Below are positions 17,635-25,612 of a DNA stretch of 64,000 nucleotides, in pieces; positions within the stretch are counted from its first letter, which is position 1, and every line of letters starts with the position of its first letter. Source of the DNA: Mycobacterium dioxanotrophicus (lineage in GTDB: Bacteria; Actinomycetota; Actinomycetes; Mycobacteriales; Mycobacteriaceae); assembly GCF_002157835.1 (NCBI RefSeq), contig NZ_CP020809.1, forward strand, positions 3,658,001-3,722,000, in the 5' to 3' direction. The notes beneath the pieces were generated by a model. The model had not been told where the DNA came from and searched no databases. It saw only the letters and a program-made list of their open reading frames with translations. Made by a program: the position numbers and the translations under genes.

Positions 17635-18225
17635 ATGGAAACCACTGCTGCACCAAGCCTGTTGCCTCATCTGTGGAAGGCAACGCTGGCAACTGGCGTT
17701 CTCGCAGTCATTCTGGGCGTTCTGGTGTTCGTTCGCCCCGCCGCCGCAATCATCGTGACAGCGATCTTCTTCGGCGCATACCTCTTGGTTACCGGCATCT
17801 GGCAGGTCGTGCTCGCGCTCAGCCTGCGCTCCCCCGCCGGTAGCCGTGTACTGCTGTTCATCAGCGGTGCGGCGTCGCTCGTCCTCGCGGTGCTGTGTTT
17901 CGTCAACCTGGACAACTCGATCCAGTTGCTCGCCATCTGGATTGGTGTCGGCTTCATCTTCCGCGGTGTGGCGACGGCGATGTCGGCCATCGGTGATCAG
18001 TCTCTGCCCGGACGCATTTGGGAGATCATCGTCGGCGTCCTGAGCATCATCGCGGGCATCATCATGTTCGTCGCACCGGTCGAAGGCCTGGTCGCCGTCA
18101 CGCAGGTGACCGGCATCATCCTGATCGTGCTCGGCATTGTCGAGGTCGTCTCGGCCTTCGGCATCCGTAGCGACGCCAAGAAATTGAAGGCCGCCTTCGC
18201 CTCGGAACCGCCCACGGTGACGTAA
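17635..18225 (+). CDS. HdeD-like six-helix membrane protein (Rv1624c position)
   Basis: 196 residues with six hydrophobic helices in three pairs and short polar loops, the pattern of HdeD/DUF308 proteins. Examples are VLAVILGVLVFVRPAAAIIV, where the Arg-Pro after the first helix is typical of the family, and WEIIVGVLSIIAGIIMFVAP. In E. coli HdeD contributes to acid resistance at high density; the mycobacterial role is unknown. It occupies the place of Rv1624c next to the cytochrome bd genes. ATG 17635 is chosen as the first start ahead of the first helix. The last 13 bases overlap a palindrome that may serve cydA. Confidence 0.8.
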   Translation: METTAAPSLLPHLWKATLATGVLAVILGVLVFVRPAAAIIVTAIFFGAYLLVTGIWQVVLALSLRSPAGSRVLLFISGAASLVLAVLCFVNLDNSIQLLAIWIGVGFIFRGVATAMSAIGDQSLPGRIWEIIVGVLSIIAGIIMFVAPVEGLVAVTQVTGIILIVLGIVEVVSAFGIRSDAKKLKAAFASEPPTVT

Positions 18226-18234
18226 CCCACCGTG
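18213..18234. promoter_or_regulatory. Perfect inverted repeat upstream of cydA, CRP-like spacing
   Basis: Arms CACGGTG and CACCGTG are separated by 8 nt, giving GTG-n8-CAC as in CRP family sites (TGTGA-n6-TCACA). It overlaps the stop codon of the HdeD-like gene and lies about 90 bp upstream of the cydA start. The cydAB operon of M. smegmatis is known to be induced through a CRP protein, so the position is suggestive. It could instead be a weak terminator hairpin for the upstream gene. Confidence 0.4.
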
Positions 18235-18270
18235 CTGATGATCCCGGGACGCTGGTTGCCGAGACGGATG

Positions 18271-18291
18271 TCTACTACACTTCGTCGTAGA
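18271..18291. promoter_or_regulatory. 21-bp imperfect dyad upstream of cydA, BlaI-like
   Basis: The outer arms TCTAC and GTAGA are perfectly symmetric and the inner AC/GT pairs also match around the centre, giving TCTAC-n-AC ... GT-n-GTAGA. The TACTAC/GTAGTA character resembles BlaI/CopY family operators. It ends 30 bp before the cydA ATG, a typical place for a repressor site. Identification is by eye. Confidence 0.35.
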
Positions 18292-18321
18292 TTGACCTAG
18301 CGACCTCGGAAGTAGGGTCAG

Positions 18322-19824
18322 ATGGACGCATTGGACGTGTCACGGTGGCAGTTCGGAATCACCACCGTGTACCACTTCATCTTTGTTCCGCTGACCATCG
18401 GGTTGGCACCGTTGATCGCCATCATGCAGACCGTGTGGGTGATCACCGGCAATGACAGCTGGTACCGGCTGACCCGGTTCTTCGGCAAGCTGTTCCTGAT
18501 CAACTTCGCGATCGGGGTGGCCACCGGAATCGTGCAGGAGTTCCAGTTCGGCATGAACTGGAGCGAGTACTCGCGGTTCGTCGGCGACATCTTCGGCGCC
18601 CCGTTGGCCATGGAGGGTCTGGCCGCGTTCTTCTTCGAGTCCACGTTCATCGGGTTGTGGATCTTCGGCTGGACGCGGCTGCCCCGGCTCGTGCACCTCG
18701 CGTGCATCTGGGTGGTGGCCATAGCGGTGAACATGTCGGCGTTCTTCATCATCTCGGCCAACTCGTTCATGCAGCATCCGGTCGGTGCGGTGTTCAACGC
18801 CGAAAAGGGTCGCGCCGAGCTGACCAGCATCGTCGCCCTGTTCACCAACAACACTGCGATCGCCGCGTTTTCGCATGCCGTGGCCGGGGCCTTCTTGACC
18901 GCAGGCGTGTTCGTCGCCTGCGTGTCTGCCTGGTGGATGGTGCGCTCACAGCGGGGCGGGCTAAACGACGTGCCCACTGGCGCCGGTCATCACAGTGGCA
19001 GCACCGCCGCCGAGGACGCCGTCAGCATGTACCGGCCCGCCACCATTCTCGGCTGCCTGGTCACCCTGGTGGCGGCCATCGGCCTGTTCTTCACCGGCGA
19101 CGCCCAGGGCAAGTTGATGTTCCAGCAGCAGCCGATGAAGATGGCCTCCGCAGAATCGTTGTGTCACAGCCAAACCGACCCGGATTTCTCGGTGCTGACC
19201 GTAGGAACCCACAACAACTGCGACAGCGTCGTGCACGCCATCGAAGTACCGTTCGTCCTGCCGTTCCTGGCCGAGGGCAAGTTCAGCGGTGTGCATCTGG
19301 ACGGCGTGCAGGATCTGCAGCAGATGTACGAACAGAAATTCGGGCCCGGCGACTACCGGCCCAACCTGTTCGTCACCTACTGGTCGTTCCGCGCGATGAT
19401 CGGATTCCTCGCCGTGCCAGGTCTTTTCGCGGTCGCCGCACTGTGGCTGACCCGTGGCGGCCGGATTCCGAACCAACGCTGGTTCTCTTGGTTCGCGCTA
19501 CTGACCATCCCCACACCGTTTTTGGCCAACAGCGCGGGCTGGGTGTTCACCGAGATGGGTCGTCAACCCTGGGTCGTCGCGCCCAACCCGACCGGTGATC
19601 CGAACATCCGGCTGACCGTGGCCCAAGGCGTATCGCACAACTCGATGACCATCGTGGTGCTGTCCCTGGTGACCTTCACATTGCTCTACGCCGTGCTCGC
19701 GGTCATCTGGTTCTTCCTGCTGCGCCGCTATGTCGTGGCCGGGCCGCTGGAACACGACTCCGAACCGGCGCCGCCGGCCCCGCCGGGTGCCGACGACGTC
19801 GCACCGTTGTCGTTCGCCTACTGA
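18322..19824 (+). CDS. cydA: Cytochrome bd quinol oxidase subunit I
   Basis: 500 residues, about nine membrane helices. The N terminus ALDVSRWQFGITTVYHFIFV carries the conserved His18 heme ligand. The Q-loop region and its conserved GRQPWVV motif (in TEMGRQPWVVAPNPTGD) are present, as is GMNWSEYSRFVGDIFGAPLA. Subunit I binds hemes b558, b595 and d and oxidises menaquinol while reducing oxygen to water without proton pumping. The C-terminal tail is a Pro/Ala-rich 20-residue stretch. It starts at ATG 18322 and is followed 29 bp later by cydB. Regulation: two dyads lie in the 96-bp upstream region. Confidence 0.96.
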   Translation: MDALDVSRWQFGITTVYHFIFVPLTIGLAPLIAIMQTVWVITGNDSWYRLTRFFGKLFLINFAIGVATGIVQEFQFGMNWSEYSRFVGDIFGAPLAMEGLAAFFFESTFIGLWIFGWTRLPRLVHLACIWVVAIAVNMSAFFIISANSFMQHPVGAVFNAEKGRAELTSIVALFTNNTAIAAFSHAVAGAFLTAGVFVACVSAWWMVRSQRGGLNDVPTGAGHHSGSTAAEDAVSMYRPATILGCLVTLVAAIGLFFTGDAQGKLMFQQQPMKMASAESLCHSQTDPDFSVLTVGTHNNCDSVVHAIEVPFVLPFLAEGKFSGVHLDGVQDLQQMYEQKFGPGDYRPNLFVTYWSFRAMIGFLAVPGLFAVAALWLTRGGRIPNQRWFSWFALLTIPTPFLANSAGWVFTEMGRQPWVVAPNPTGDPNIRLTVAQGVSHNSMTIVVLSLVTFTLLYAVLAVIWFFLLRRYVVAGPLEHDSEPAPPAPPGADDVAPLSFAY

Positions 19825-19853
19825 GCCCACCGCACGAGTCGAGGAGCGATTCG

Positions 19854-21014
19854 ATGGGATTACAGGAACTCTGGTTCATTCTGCTGGCCGTGCTGTTCCT
19901 CGGATTCTTCGTCCTGGAGGGATTCGACTTCGGTGTCGGGATGTTGATGAGCTTCTTCGGGCGTGCCGCGCACGTGAGGAGCACATCAGGTCCCGCGCAC
20001 GTGAGGAGCACATCAGGTCCCGCGGACGTGAGGAGCACATCAGGTCCTGCGCACGTGAGGAGCACATCCGGTCCCGCAGGTGGTCGCACCGGAACCGATG
20101 CCGAACAGCACCGCCGCGCCGTTCTCAACACGATCGGCCCGGTGTGGGACGGCAACGAGGTGTGGCTGATCACCGCCGGTGGCGCGATGTTCGCGGCGTT
20201 CCCGGAGATGTACGCGACCGTCTTCTCCGGTCTGTATCTGCCGCTGCTGGCGATCCTGTGCTCGATGATCGTGCGTGTCGTGGCCATCGAATGGCGTGGC
20301 AAGATCGACGATCCCGGCTGGCGTCGATGGGCCGACATCGCCATCGCGGTCGGCTCGTGGGTGCCCGCCATTCTGTGGGGCGTCGCCTTCGCGGGGCTCG
20401 TGCACGGTATGCCGGTCGACGCGCACGGGCAGATGCATGCCGGAATCACTGACGTCGTCAACCCGTACACCCTGCTCGGCGGGCTGGCGACCGGTTCGCT
20501 GTTCGCCTTGCACGGTGCGGTGTTCGTCGCGCTGAAGTCCAGCGGCACTGTCCGCAGCGATGCGTTCGGTTTCGCCGGCAAGCTGGCGATCCCGGCGACG
20601 GTGCTGGTGGCGGGCTTCGGGCTGTGGACGCAGCTCAGCCACGGCAAGACCTGGACGTGGATCGTTCTGGGGGTCGCGGTGGTGGCACAGCTGGCCGCGG
20701 TGGCCAGGGTGTTCAGCCGCAGCGGCGAGGGCTGGGCGTTCGTCTGCACCACGATTGTCGTTGCCGCCGTGGTGGTTCTGCTGTTCGGTGCGCTGTACCC
20801 GAACCTGGTGCCCTCCACACTGAACCCGGACTGGAGCCTGACCATCTACAACGGCTCGTCGTCCCCGTACACGCTGAAGGTCATGACCTGGGCGGCGCTG
20901 GTGTTCGCGCCGCTGGTGATGGTGTACCAGGCGTGGACGTATTGGGTTTTCCGCAAACGCATCTCGGCTGACCGCATTCCGGAGCCGATCGGACTCTCCC
21001 GGCGGTCGGACTGA
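19854..21014 (+). CDS. cydB: Cytochrome bd quinol oxidase subunit II with a repeat insertion
   Basis: 386 residues, about 40 more than the usual 340-350. The first helix (ELWFILLAVLFLGFFVLEGF), the loop start DFGVGMLM, and then RRAVLNTIGPVWDGNEVWLI are typical CydB. Between them, residues 39-74 are four copies of a 9-residue unit (AHVRSTSGP) encoded by a 27-bp tandem repeat, in the loop that normally joins helices 1 and 2. The reading frame is kept, and the rest of the protein (seven further helices, ending in basic residues) looks normal. A GAGGAG Shine-Dalgarno precedes ATG 19854. CydB pairs with CydA in the oxidase. The insertion probably sits outside the membrane, so the enzyme may still be functional. 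Confidence 0.95.
   Translation: MGLQELWFILLAVLFLGFFVLEGFDFGVGMLMSFFGRAAHVRSTSGPAHVRSTSGPADVRSTSGPAHVRSTSGPAGGRTGTDAEQHRRAVLNTIGPVWDGNEVWLITAGGAMFAAFPEMYATVFSGLYLPLLAILCSMIVRVVAIEWRGKIDDPGWRRWADIAIAVGSWVPAILWGVAFAGLVHGMPVDAHGQMHAGITDVVNPYTLLGGLATGSLFALHGAVFVALKSSGTVRSDAFGFAGKLAIPATVLVAGFGLWTQLSHGKTWTWIVLGVAVVAQLAAVARVFSRSGEGWAFVCTTIVVAAVVVLLFGALYPNLVPSTLNPDWSLTIYNGSSSPYTLKVMTWAALVFAPLVMVYQAWTYWVFRKRISADRIPEPIGLSRRSD
19968..20075 (+). repeat. Four-unit 27-bp in-frame minisatellite inside cydB
   Basis: Four adjacent 27-bp units begin at 19968, 19995, 20022 and 20049. Units 1 and 2 are identical. Unit 3 differs by C to G near its start and by its last base; unit 4 differs by A to C in the sixth codon from the end of the TCAGGT segment. 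Each unit contains GTGAGGAGCACATC, which looks like a ribosome site followed by a near-start codon. The unit encodes AHVRSTSGP (D for H in copy 3). Copy number could vary between strains. Confidence 0.95.
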
Positions 21015-21088
21015 ATCTCTGGCGCGCCCTGGGTATTCGCGGCGGGACGGGATCCGTCACGGCGCTGCGCCGCTACCTGGCGGCCGCG

Positions 21089-22612
21089 GTGGCCTGCGGC
21101 GTGGTGATTGCCGGAAGCACGATCGCGTCGGCGGTGGTGCTCGCCCATCTCGTGGCAGGTGTGGTCGTCGATCCCGACTCCGGATCGCGCTGGCGCTCCT
21201 CACTTCTGGCCCTCGGACTGATCTGGACCGTCCGCGCCGTGGCGCAATGGTTGCAGGGCAGGCTCTCACAGCGCGGCGCCACCGCGGTCATCGGCGAGTT
21301 GTCCAGCCAGGTCCTGCGATCGGTGACAGCCCTGCCGCCCCGGCAGTTGGCGGCCGACCGGGATGCGGCCGCCGCGGTGGTGACACGCGGCCTCGACGGG
21401 CTGCGGCCGTATTTCAGCGGCTATCTGCCTGCCGTAGTGCTCGCCGGCATCCTCACCCCGGCAGCTCTGCTGGTGATGGCGTGCTACGACATTCAGGCCG
21501 CCGCGATCGTGATGATCGCGCTACCGCTCATCCCCATCTTCATGGTCCTGATCGGGCTGCTCACCGCCGACCGGTCGGCGGCGGCGCTCGGTGCGCTGAC
21601 CACCCTGCAGAGCCGCCTACTGGACCTGGTTGCCGGCATCCCGACCTTGCGCGCCCTCGGGAGGGCCGGAGGGTCCGTGCAGCGCATCGCCGAATTGTCC
21701 GCCGCCCATCGGCGTTCGACCATGGCGACGCTTCGGATCTCCTTCTTGTCGGCGCTCGTGCTGGAACTGCTGGCCACGCTCGGCGTGGCCCTGGTGGCGG
21801 TCAGTGTCGGCCTGCGGTTGGTTTTCGGGGATATGCCGCTGGCAGCCGCCCTGACCGCGTTACTGCTGGCGCCTGAAGTCTTCTGGCCGTTGAGGCGGGT
21901 GGGTGCGGCGTTCCACGCCGCGCAGGACGGCAAGACGGCGGCCGAGGCGGCCTTCGCGCTCTGTACTGCGTCGCCGCGGCCGTCCGGGACCCGTATCCCG
22001 ACGGCGGGCGCGCCCACCATCGACGTCGCGGGTTTCGACGCGGCGATCGAACCGGGGCGCGTCACAGTACTCACCGGACCCAACGGCGCCGGGAAAAGTA
22101 CGGCACTACAGGCCATTCTGGGGCTCACCGATGCGCTACGCGTGCGGGTGGACGGAGTCGAGGTATGCGAGCTCGACTTGGATGCCTGGTGGCGTCAGAT
22201 CGCCTGGTTGCCACACCGTCCGGTGCTGATTCCCGGTACCGTCCGGGCCAATCTGGAATTGCTCGGCCCGCTGCCCGATCTCGACAATGCCTGCCGCAGT
22301 GCCGGTTTCGACGAGGTCTGCGACAGCCTTCCGGACGGTTTGGACACCGTGATCGGCCGCGACGGGGTGGGCCTGTCCCTCGGGCAGCGGCAGCGGCTCG
22401 GGCTGGCCCGCGTGCTCGGGTCCCCGGCTCCGGTGGTGCTGCTGGACGAGCCGACCGCGCATCTGGATGCCGAATTGGAGGCTCGGGTCCTGAGCGCCGT
22501 CACCGCCAGGGCGGCGTCGGGTGCCACCGTGGTGGTGGTCGGGCACCGCGATCCCGTGCTGGCGATCGGCGATGTGGTTGTGACAGTGGGTGATTCACGT
22601 GTTCCGCGATGA
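21089..22612 (+). CDS. cydD: ABC exporter CydD (cytochrome bd assembly)
   Basis: About 507 residues from GTG 21089: a membrane domain (to about 290) and an ATPase domain with Walker A LTGPNGAGKST, signature LSLGQRQR, Walker B VVLLDEPTAHLD and switch His in VVVGHRD. CydDC exports cysteine/glutathione-type thiols and is needed for bd oxidase assembly. The start is doubtful: family-like sequence (LRRYLAAAVACG) continues upstream in frame as far as the cydB stop, but no ATG, GTG or TTG is found there. Either a rare start (CTG or ATT, for example ATT 21035) is used or the N terminus is shortened inside helix 1. It overlaps cydC by 23 bp. Confidence 0.88.
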   Translation: MACGVVIAGSTIASAVVLAHLVAGVVVDPDSGSRWRSSLLALGLIWTVRAVAQWLQGRLSQRGATAVIGELSSQVLRSVTALPPRQLAADRDAAAAVVTRGLDGLRPYFSGYLPAVVLAGILTPAALLVMACYDIQAAAIVMIALPLIPIFMVLIGLLTADRSAAALGALTTLQSRLLDLVAGIPTLRALGRAGGSVQRIAELSAAHRRSTMATLRISFLSALVLELLATLGVALVAVSVGLRLVFGDMPLAAALTALLLAPEVFWPLRRVGAAFHAAQDGKTAAEAAFALCTASPRPSGTRIPTAGAPTIDVAGFDAAIEPGRVTVLTGPNGAGKSTALQAILGLTDALRVRVDGVEVCELDLDAWWRQIAWLPHRPVLIPGTVRANLELLGPLPDLDNACRSAGFDEVCDSLPDGLDTVIGRDGVGLSLGQRQRLGLARVLGSPAPVVLLDEPTAHLDAELEARVLSAVTARAASGATVVVVGHRDPVLAIGDVVVTVGDSRVPR

Positions 22613-24131
22613 CCCGCTGCTGCGATTCGCCGCGCAGTTGCTCAGACCACGGATCGGACGGCTGGTGCTGGCCAGCATGTTCGGCGTGCTGTCGCTGGGC
22701 AGTGCCCTGGCGTTGGCCGGGATCTCCGCATGGCTGATCACCCGGGCCTGGCAGATGCCGCCGGTGCTGGATCTCTCGGTGGCCGTGGTTGCGGTGCGGG
22801 CGCTGGGTATTTCGCGAGGCGTGCTCGGCTACTGCCAGCGGCTGGCGTCCCACGACACCGCCCTGCGGGCGGCGGCCAATGCCCGCACCGGGTTGTACCG
22901 CCGGCTCGCCGACACCGCCACCGATGACGTCATGCGCATGCCCAGCGGTGAACTCGTGGCCCGAATCGGTGGATCGGTCGACGACCTGGCCGATGTACTG
23001 GTGCGGGCACTGCTGCCCATCGTGGTGGCCGTGGTGCTGTCGGCCGCTGCTGTCGGCGTCATCGCCGTGATCTCCCCTGCCGCCGCGGCGGTGCTCGCCG
23101 CGTGCCTGCTGATCGCGGGTGTCCTCGCTCCCGCCATCGCGGCCCGCGCGGCTACGGCATCAGAAGCCGTTGCTGCACAACATCGTTCGCAGCGCGACAC
23201 GGCCACCATGCTGGCACTCGAATACGCCCCGGAGCTGCGCGTCAGTGGACGCCTGGCCGCGGTGATCGACGAGTCCGAACAGCAGAACCGGGCCCTGGGG
23301 CACGCCGTGGACCGAGCCGCAGCGCCCGCCGCTGTCGCCGCCGCCATGCCCAGCGCTGCCATCGGTGCCAGCGTGCTGGGCGCGGTCGTCGCCGCCCTCA
23401 CCCTGGCGTCGAGCGTCGCCCCGACCACCGTGGCGATCCTGATGCTGCTGCCTCTCTCGGCATTCGAGGCGACCGCCGCGCTGCCGGAAGCCGCTCTGCA
23501 GCTGGGTCGCTCACGCATCGCCGCCCGCAGGCTGCAGGATCTCACCGAACCCGAGCCGGGCCTGCGCCGGCGCCCCGAAGCCGCGGCGGTGGACCTGAAA
23601 CCGGGGGCACGGCTGGCCGTCCTGGGGCCCAGCGGCTCGGGCAAGACGACGTTGTTGATGGCGATCGCCCGCCAGTACGCCGAGAAGCCGCAGCGCGCAG
23701 CGTTTTTCGCCGAGGATGCGCACCTGTTCGACACCACGGTGCGCGACAACCTGCTGGTGGCCCGCGGTGACGCCACCGACGAGGAACTGTTGGCGGTCCT
23801 GCACCGCGTCGGCCTCGGAACGTGGTTCGCGGCACTTCCCGACGGGTTGTCCAGCATTCTGGTGGGCGGAGCGGCCGCGGTGTCGGCGGGTCAACGCAGG
23901 CGGCTGCTGCTTGCCCGGGCGCTGATTTCGAGCTTCCCGATCGTGCTGCTCGACGAACCGACAGAGAATCTCGAGGCGGCCGACACCGAGCGCATCCTGA
24001 CCGAGCTGCTCACACCGGGCGGCCTGTTGACGGCTGACCGAACCGTCGTGGTGGCAACGCATCATCTGCCTGCCGGTGTCGACTGCCCGACGCTGACCTG
24101 TCCTGCGCTGCGACAGGTATCCGGCGAGTAG
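22590..24131 (+). CDS. cydC: ABC exporter CydC (cytochrome bd assembly)
   Basis: 513 residues. The membrane domain has six helices and the typical CydC start (LLRPRIGRLVLASMFGVLSL, LAGISAWLITRAWQMPPVL). The ATPase domain has Walker A LGPSGSGKTT, a signature-like VSAGQRRR (Ala for Gly or Gly shift relative to LSGGQ), Walker B IVLLDEPTENLE and a switch His in VATHHLP. The ATPase domain is short: the A-loop and D-loop regions are compressed relative to CydD. It forms the heterodimer with CydD. GTG 22590 or GTG 22599 may be the start; both overlap the end of cydD, indicating coupling. Confidence 0.9.
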   Translation: MIHVFRDDPLLRFAAQLLRPRIGRLVLASMFGVLSLGSALALAGISAWLITRAWQMPPVLDLSVAVVAVRALGISRGVLGYCQRLASHDTALRAAANARTGLYRRLADTATDDVMRMPSGELVARIGGSVDDLADVLVRALLPIVVAVVLSAAAVGVIAVISPAAAAVLAACLLIAGVLAPAIAARAATASEAVAAQHRSQRDTATMLALEYAPELRVSGRLAAVIDESEQQNRALGHAVDRAAAPAAVAAAMPSAAIGASVLGAVVAALTLASSVAPTTVAILMLLPLSAFEATAALPEAALQLGRSRIAARRLQDLTEPEPGLRRRPEAAAVDLKPGARLAVLGPSGSGKTTLLMAIARQYAEKPQRAAFFAEDAHLFDTTVRDNLLVARGDATDEELLAVLHRVGLGTWFAALPDGLSSILVGGAAAVSAGQRRRLLLARALISSFPIVLLDEPTENLEAADTERILTELLTPGGLLTADRTVVVATHHLPAGVDCPTLTCPALRQVSGE

Positions 24132-24141
24132 CCTCGGTCTC

Positions 24142-24732
24142 ATGACCGACGCGCGCGGCGGTGGTACCGAGTCGGACAAACCCGCTCCACCGGCCGCATC
24201 GCCGACACCGTACGGACCGTACCCGGGCCCCTACCCGCCGCCGTACAGCAGTTATCCCCCGCCGCCGCCCTACGGGGCCGGTTACCCCCCGTCTCCATAC
24301 GGTGGCTATCCCGTGCCGCCCCCGCCTCGCCCGCCGGCCGGACCACGCAACGGGCTGGGGGTCGCCGCGCTGGTGCTCGCGATCATCGGCCTCGTCCTGA
24401 CGTTGTCAGTGATCGGTGGCATCGTGCTCGGACTCCTCGCGGTGATCATCGGGATCGCGGCGTTGGGCCGGTGCAAACGCGGCGAGGCCGACAACCGGGG
24501 CGTCGCCACCAGCGGCATCGTGCTCGGAATCATCGCCGTGCTGGTGTCGATCGCCTTCATCTGGGTGTGGGTCGGCGTGGGGCAGCGCTGGTTTGACGAG
24601 TTCGGCGGCCCCGAATACATGGACTGTATGCAACGCGCGGGCAGCGACCCCGTCGCACAACAACAGTGCGAGGACGCCTTACGCAACCGGGTGGAGCACG
24701 GTCTCGGTGTCACTCCGACCTCGACGCGCTAG
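24142..24732 (+). CDS. DUF4190 membrane protein with proline/tyrosine-rich N terminus
   Basis: 196 residues. Residues 1-68 are Pro, Tyr and Gly-rich (repeats of the PYPPPY type). Two membrane helices follow, AALVLAIIGLVLTLSVIGGIVLG and SGIVLGIIAVLVSIAFIWVW, separated by the small basic loop GRCKRGEADNRGVA, the usual DUF4190 arrangement. The last 40 residues are polar and contain three Cys in pairs around MDCMQRAGSDPVAQQQCEDAL. Function is unknown. It begins 10 bp after cydC and ends convergently with tesB, sharing four bases at the stops. Confidence 0.8.
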   Translation: MTDARGGGTESDKPAPPAASPTPYGPYPGPYPPPYSSYPPPPPYGAGYPPSPYGGYPVPPPPRPPAGPRNGLGVAALVLAIIGLVLTLSVIGGIVLGLLAVIIGIAALGRCKRGEADNRGVATSGIVLGIIAVLVSIAFIWVWVGVGQRWFDEFGGPEYMDCMQRAGSDPVAQQQCEDALRNRVEHGLGVTPTSTR

Positions 24733-25595
24733 CGCGACGCGGGAAAGTATTTGACGATGCCTTCCTGCACGACCGTCGCCAGCAGCTGACCGGCTTCGTC
24801 GAAGAAATGGCCGGTGCCCAGGCCGCGGGATTCGGCGGCCACCGGGGAGGTGGTCGAGTACAGCACCCATTCGTCGAACTTGATCGGACGGTGAAACCAC
24901 ACCGAGTGGTTCATCGTCACCGCGAAGATACGGTCGAAGCCCCACGAGAGGCCATGTGTGGTGATGATCGAGTCGAGGACCGTGGTGTCCGACGAATACA
25001 CCAGCGCTGCGCCGTGCAACACCGGGTCGTCGGGCATGGCGCCCTCGGTCTTGAGCCACACCCGGTTGTGGTCCAGGCGCTCCCCTTTATCCCGCATCAC
25101 CCAGGCCGGGTCGTTGGTGTAGCGCCACTCGATGGGCCGCAACGCCTCGACGAACAAGGGCACCGTTTCCTCGTACCCCCGCAACAGCTCGTCGATCTTC
25201 GGCAATGTGTCGGGATGTGCGACGTCGGGCGCGGCCACGCTGTGTTCGAGGCCGCGCCCGCCGTTCATGTAGGAGAGCATCACGGTCGTCAAGAGCTGAC
25301 CGTCCTGCATGACGTCCACCCGGCGATTGGCGAAACGCTTCTCGTCGCGTAGCCGCACGATGTGGAACTCGAGGTCTTGCTCCGGGTCACCGCCGGCGAT
25401 GAAGTGGGCGTTCAGCGCGCTCGGCTGCTGCTTGTGCTCCAGCGATCGACCACCCGCCACGAACGCCTGCGCGATCATCTGACCGCCGAACGTGCGGATC
25501 GGATTCTTGCTCGGGTGCGTCCCGATGAAGAGGTTGTCGTCGACGCGCTTGAGGTCGAGAACCGCCAGCAGCTCCTCGAAATCCGAGTGTGACAC
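24729..25595 (-). CDS. tesB: Acyl-CoA thioesterase II (TesB, double hotdog)
   Basis: 288 residues with two hotdog folds. The first has RTFGGQMIAQAFVAGG, the helix typical of TesB. The second has the catalytic-type region SLDHSVWFH-like sequence (here MNHSVWFHRPIKFDEWVLY) and the conserved Asp/Gln/Thr region around SSDTTVLDSI. It hydrolyses acyl-CoA to free fatty acid and CoA. It lies 17 bp after pykA on the same strand, as tesB1 (Rv1618) does after pykA in M. tuberculosis. ATG 25595 is the natural start. Confidence 0.93.
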   Translation of the reverse strand: MSHSDFEELLAVLDLKRVDDNLFIGTHPSKNPIRTFGGQMIAQAFVAGGRSLEHKQQPSALNAHFIAGGDPEQDLEFHIVRLRDEKRFANRRVDVMQDGQLLTTVMLSYMNGGRGLEHSVAAPDVAHPDTLPKIDELLRGYEETVPLFVEALRPIEWRYTNDPAWVMRDKGERLDHNRVWLKTEGAMPDDPVLHGAALVYSSDTTVLDSIITTHGLSWGFDRIFAVTMNHSVWFHRPIKFDEWVLYSTTSPVAAESRGLGTGHFFDEAGQLLATVVQEGIVKYFPASR

Positions 25596-25612
25596 TGGGC
25601 CCCTCTCCTCGT

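Noticed and set aside
19968..20075. CRISPR-like appearance of the cydB repeats
   Set aside because: Units are strictly tandem with no spacers and encode a continuous reading frame.
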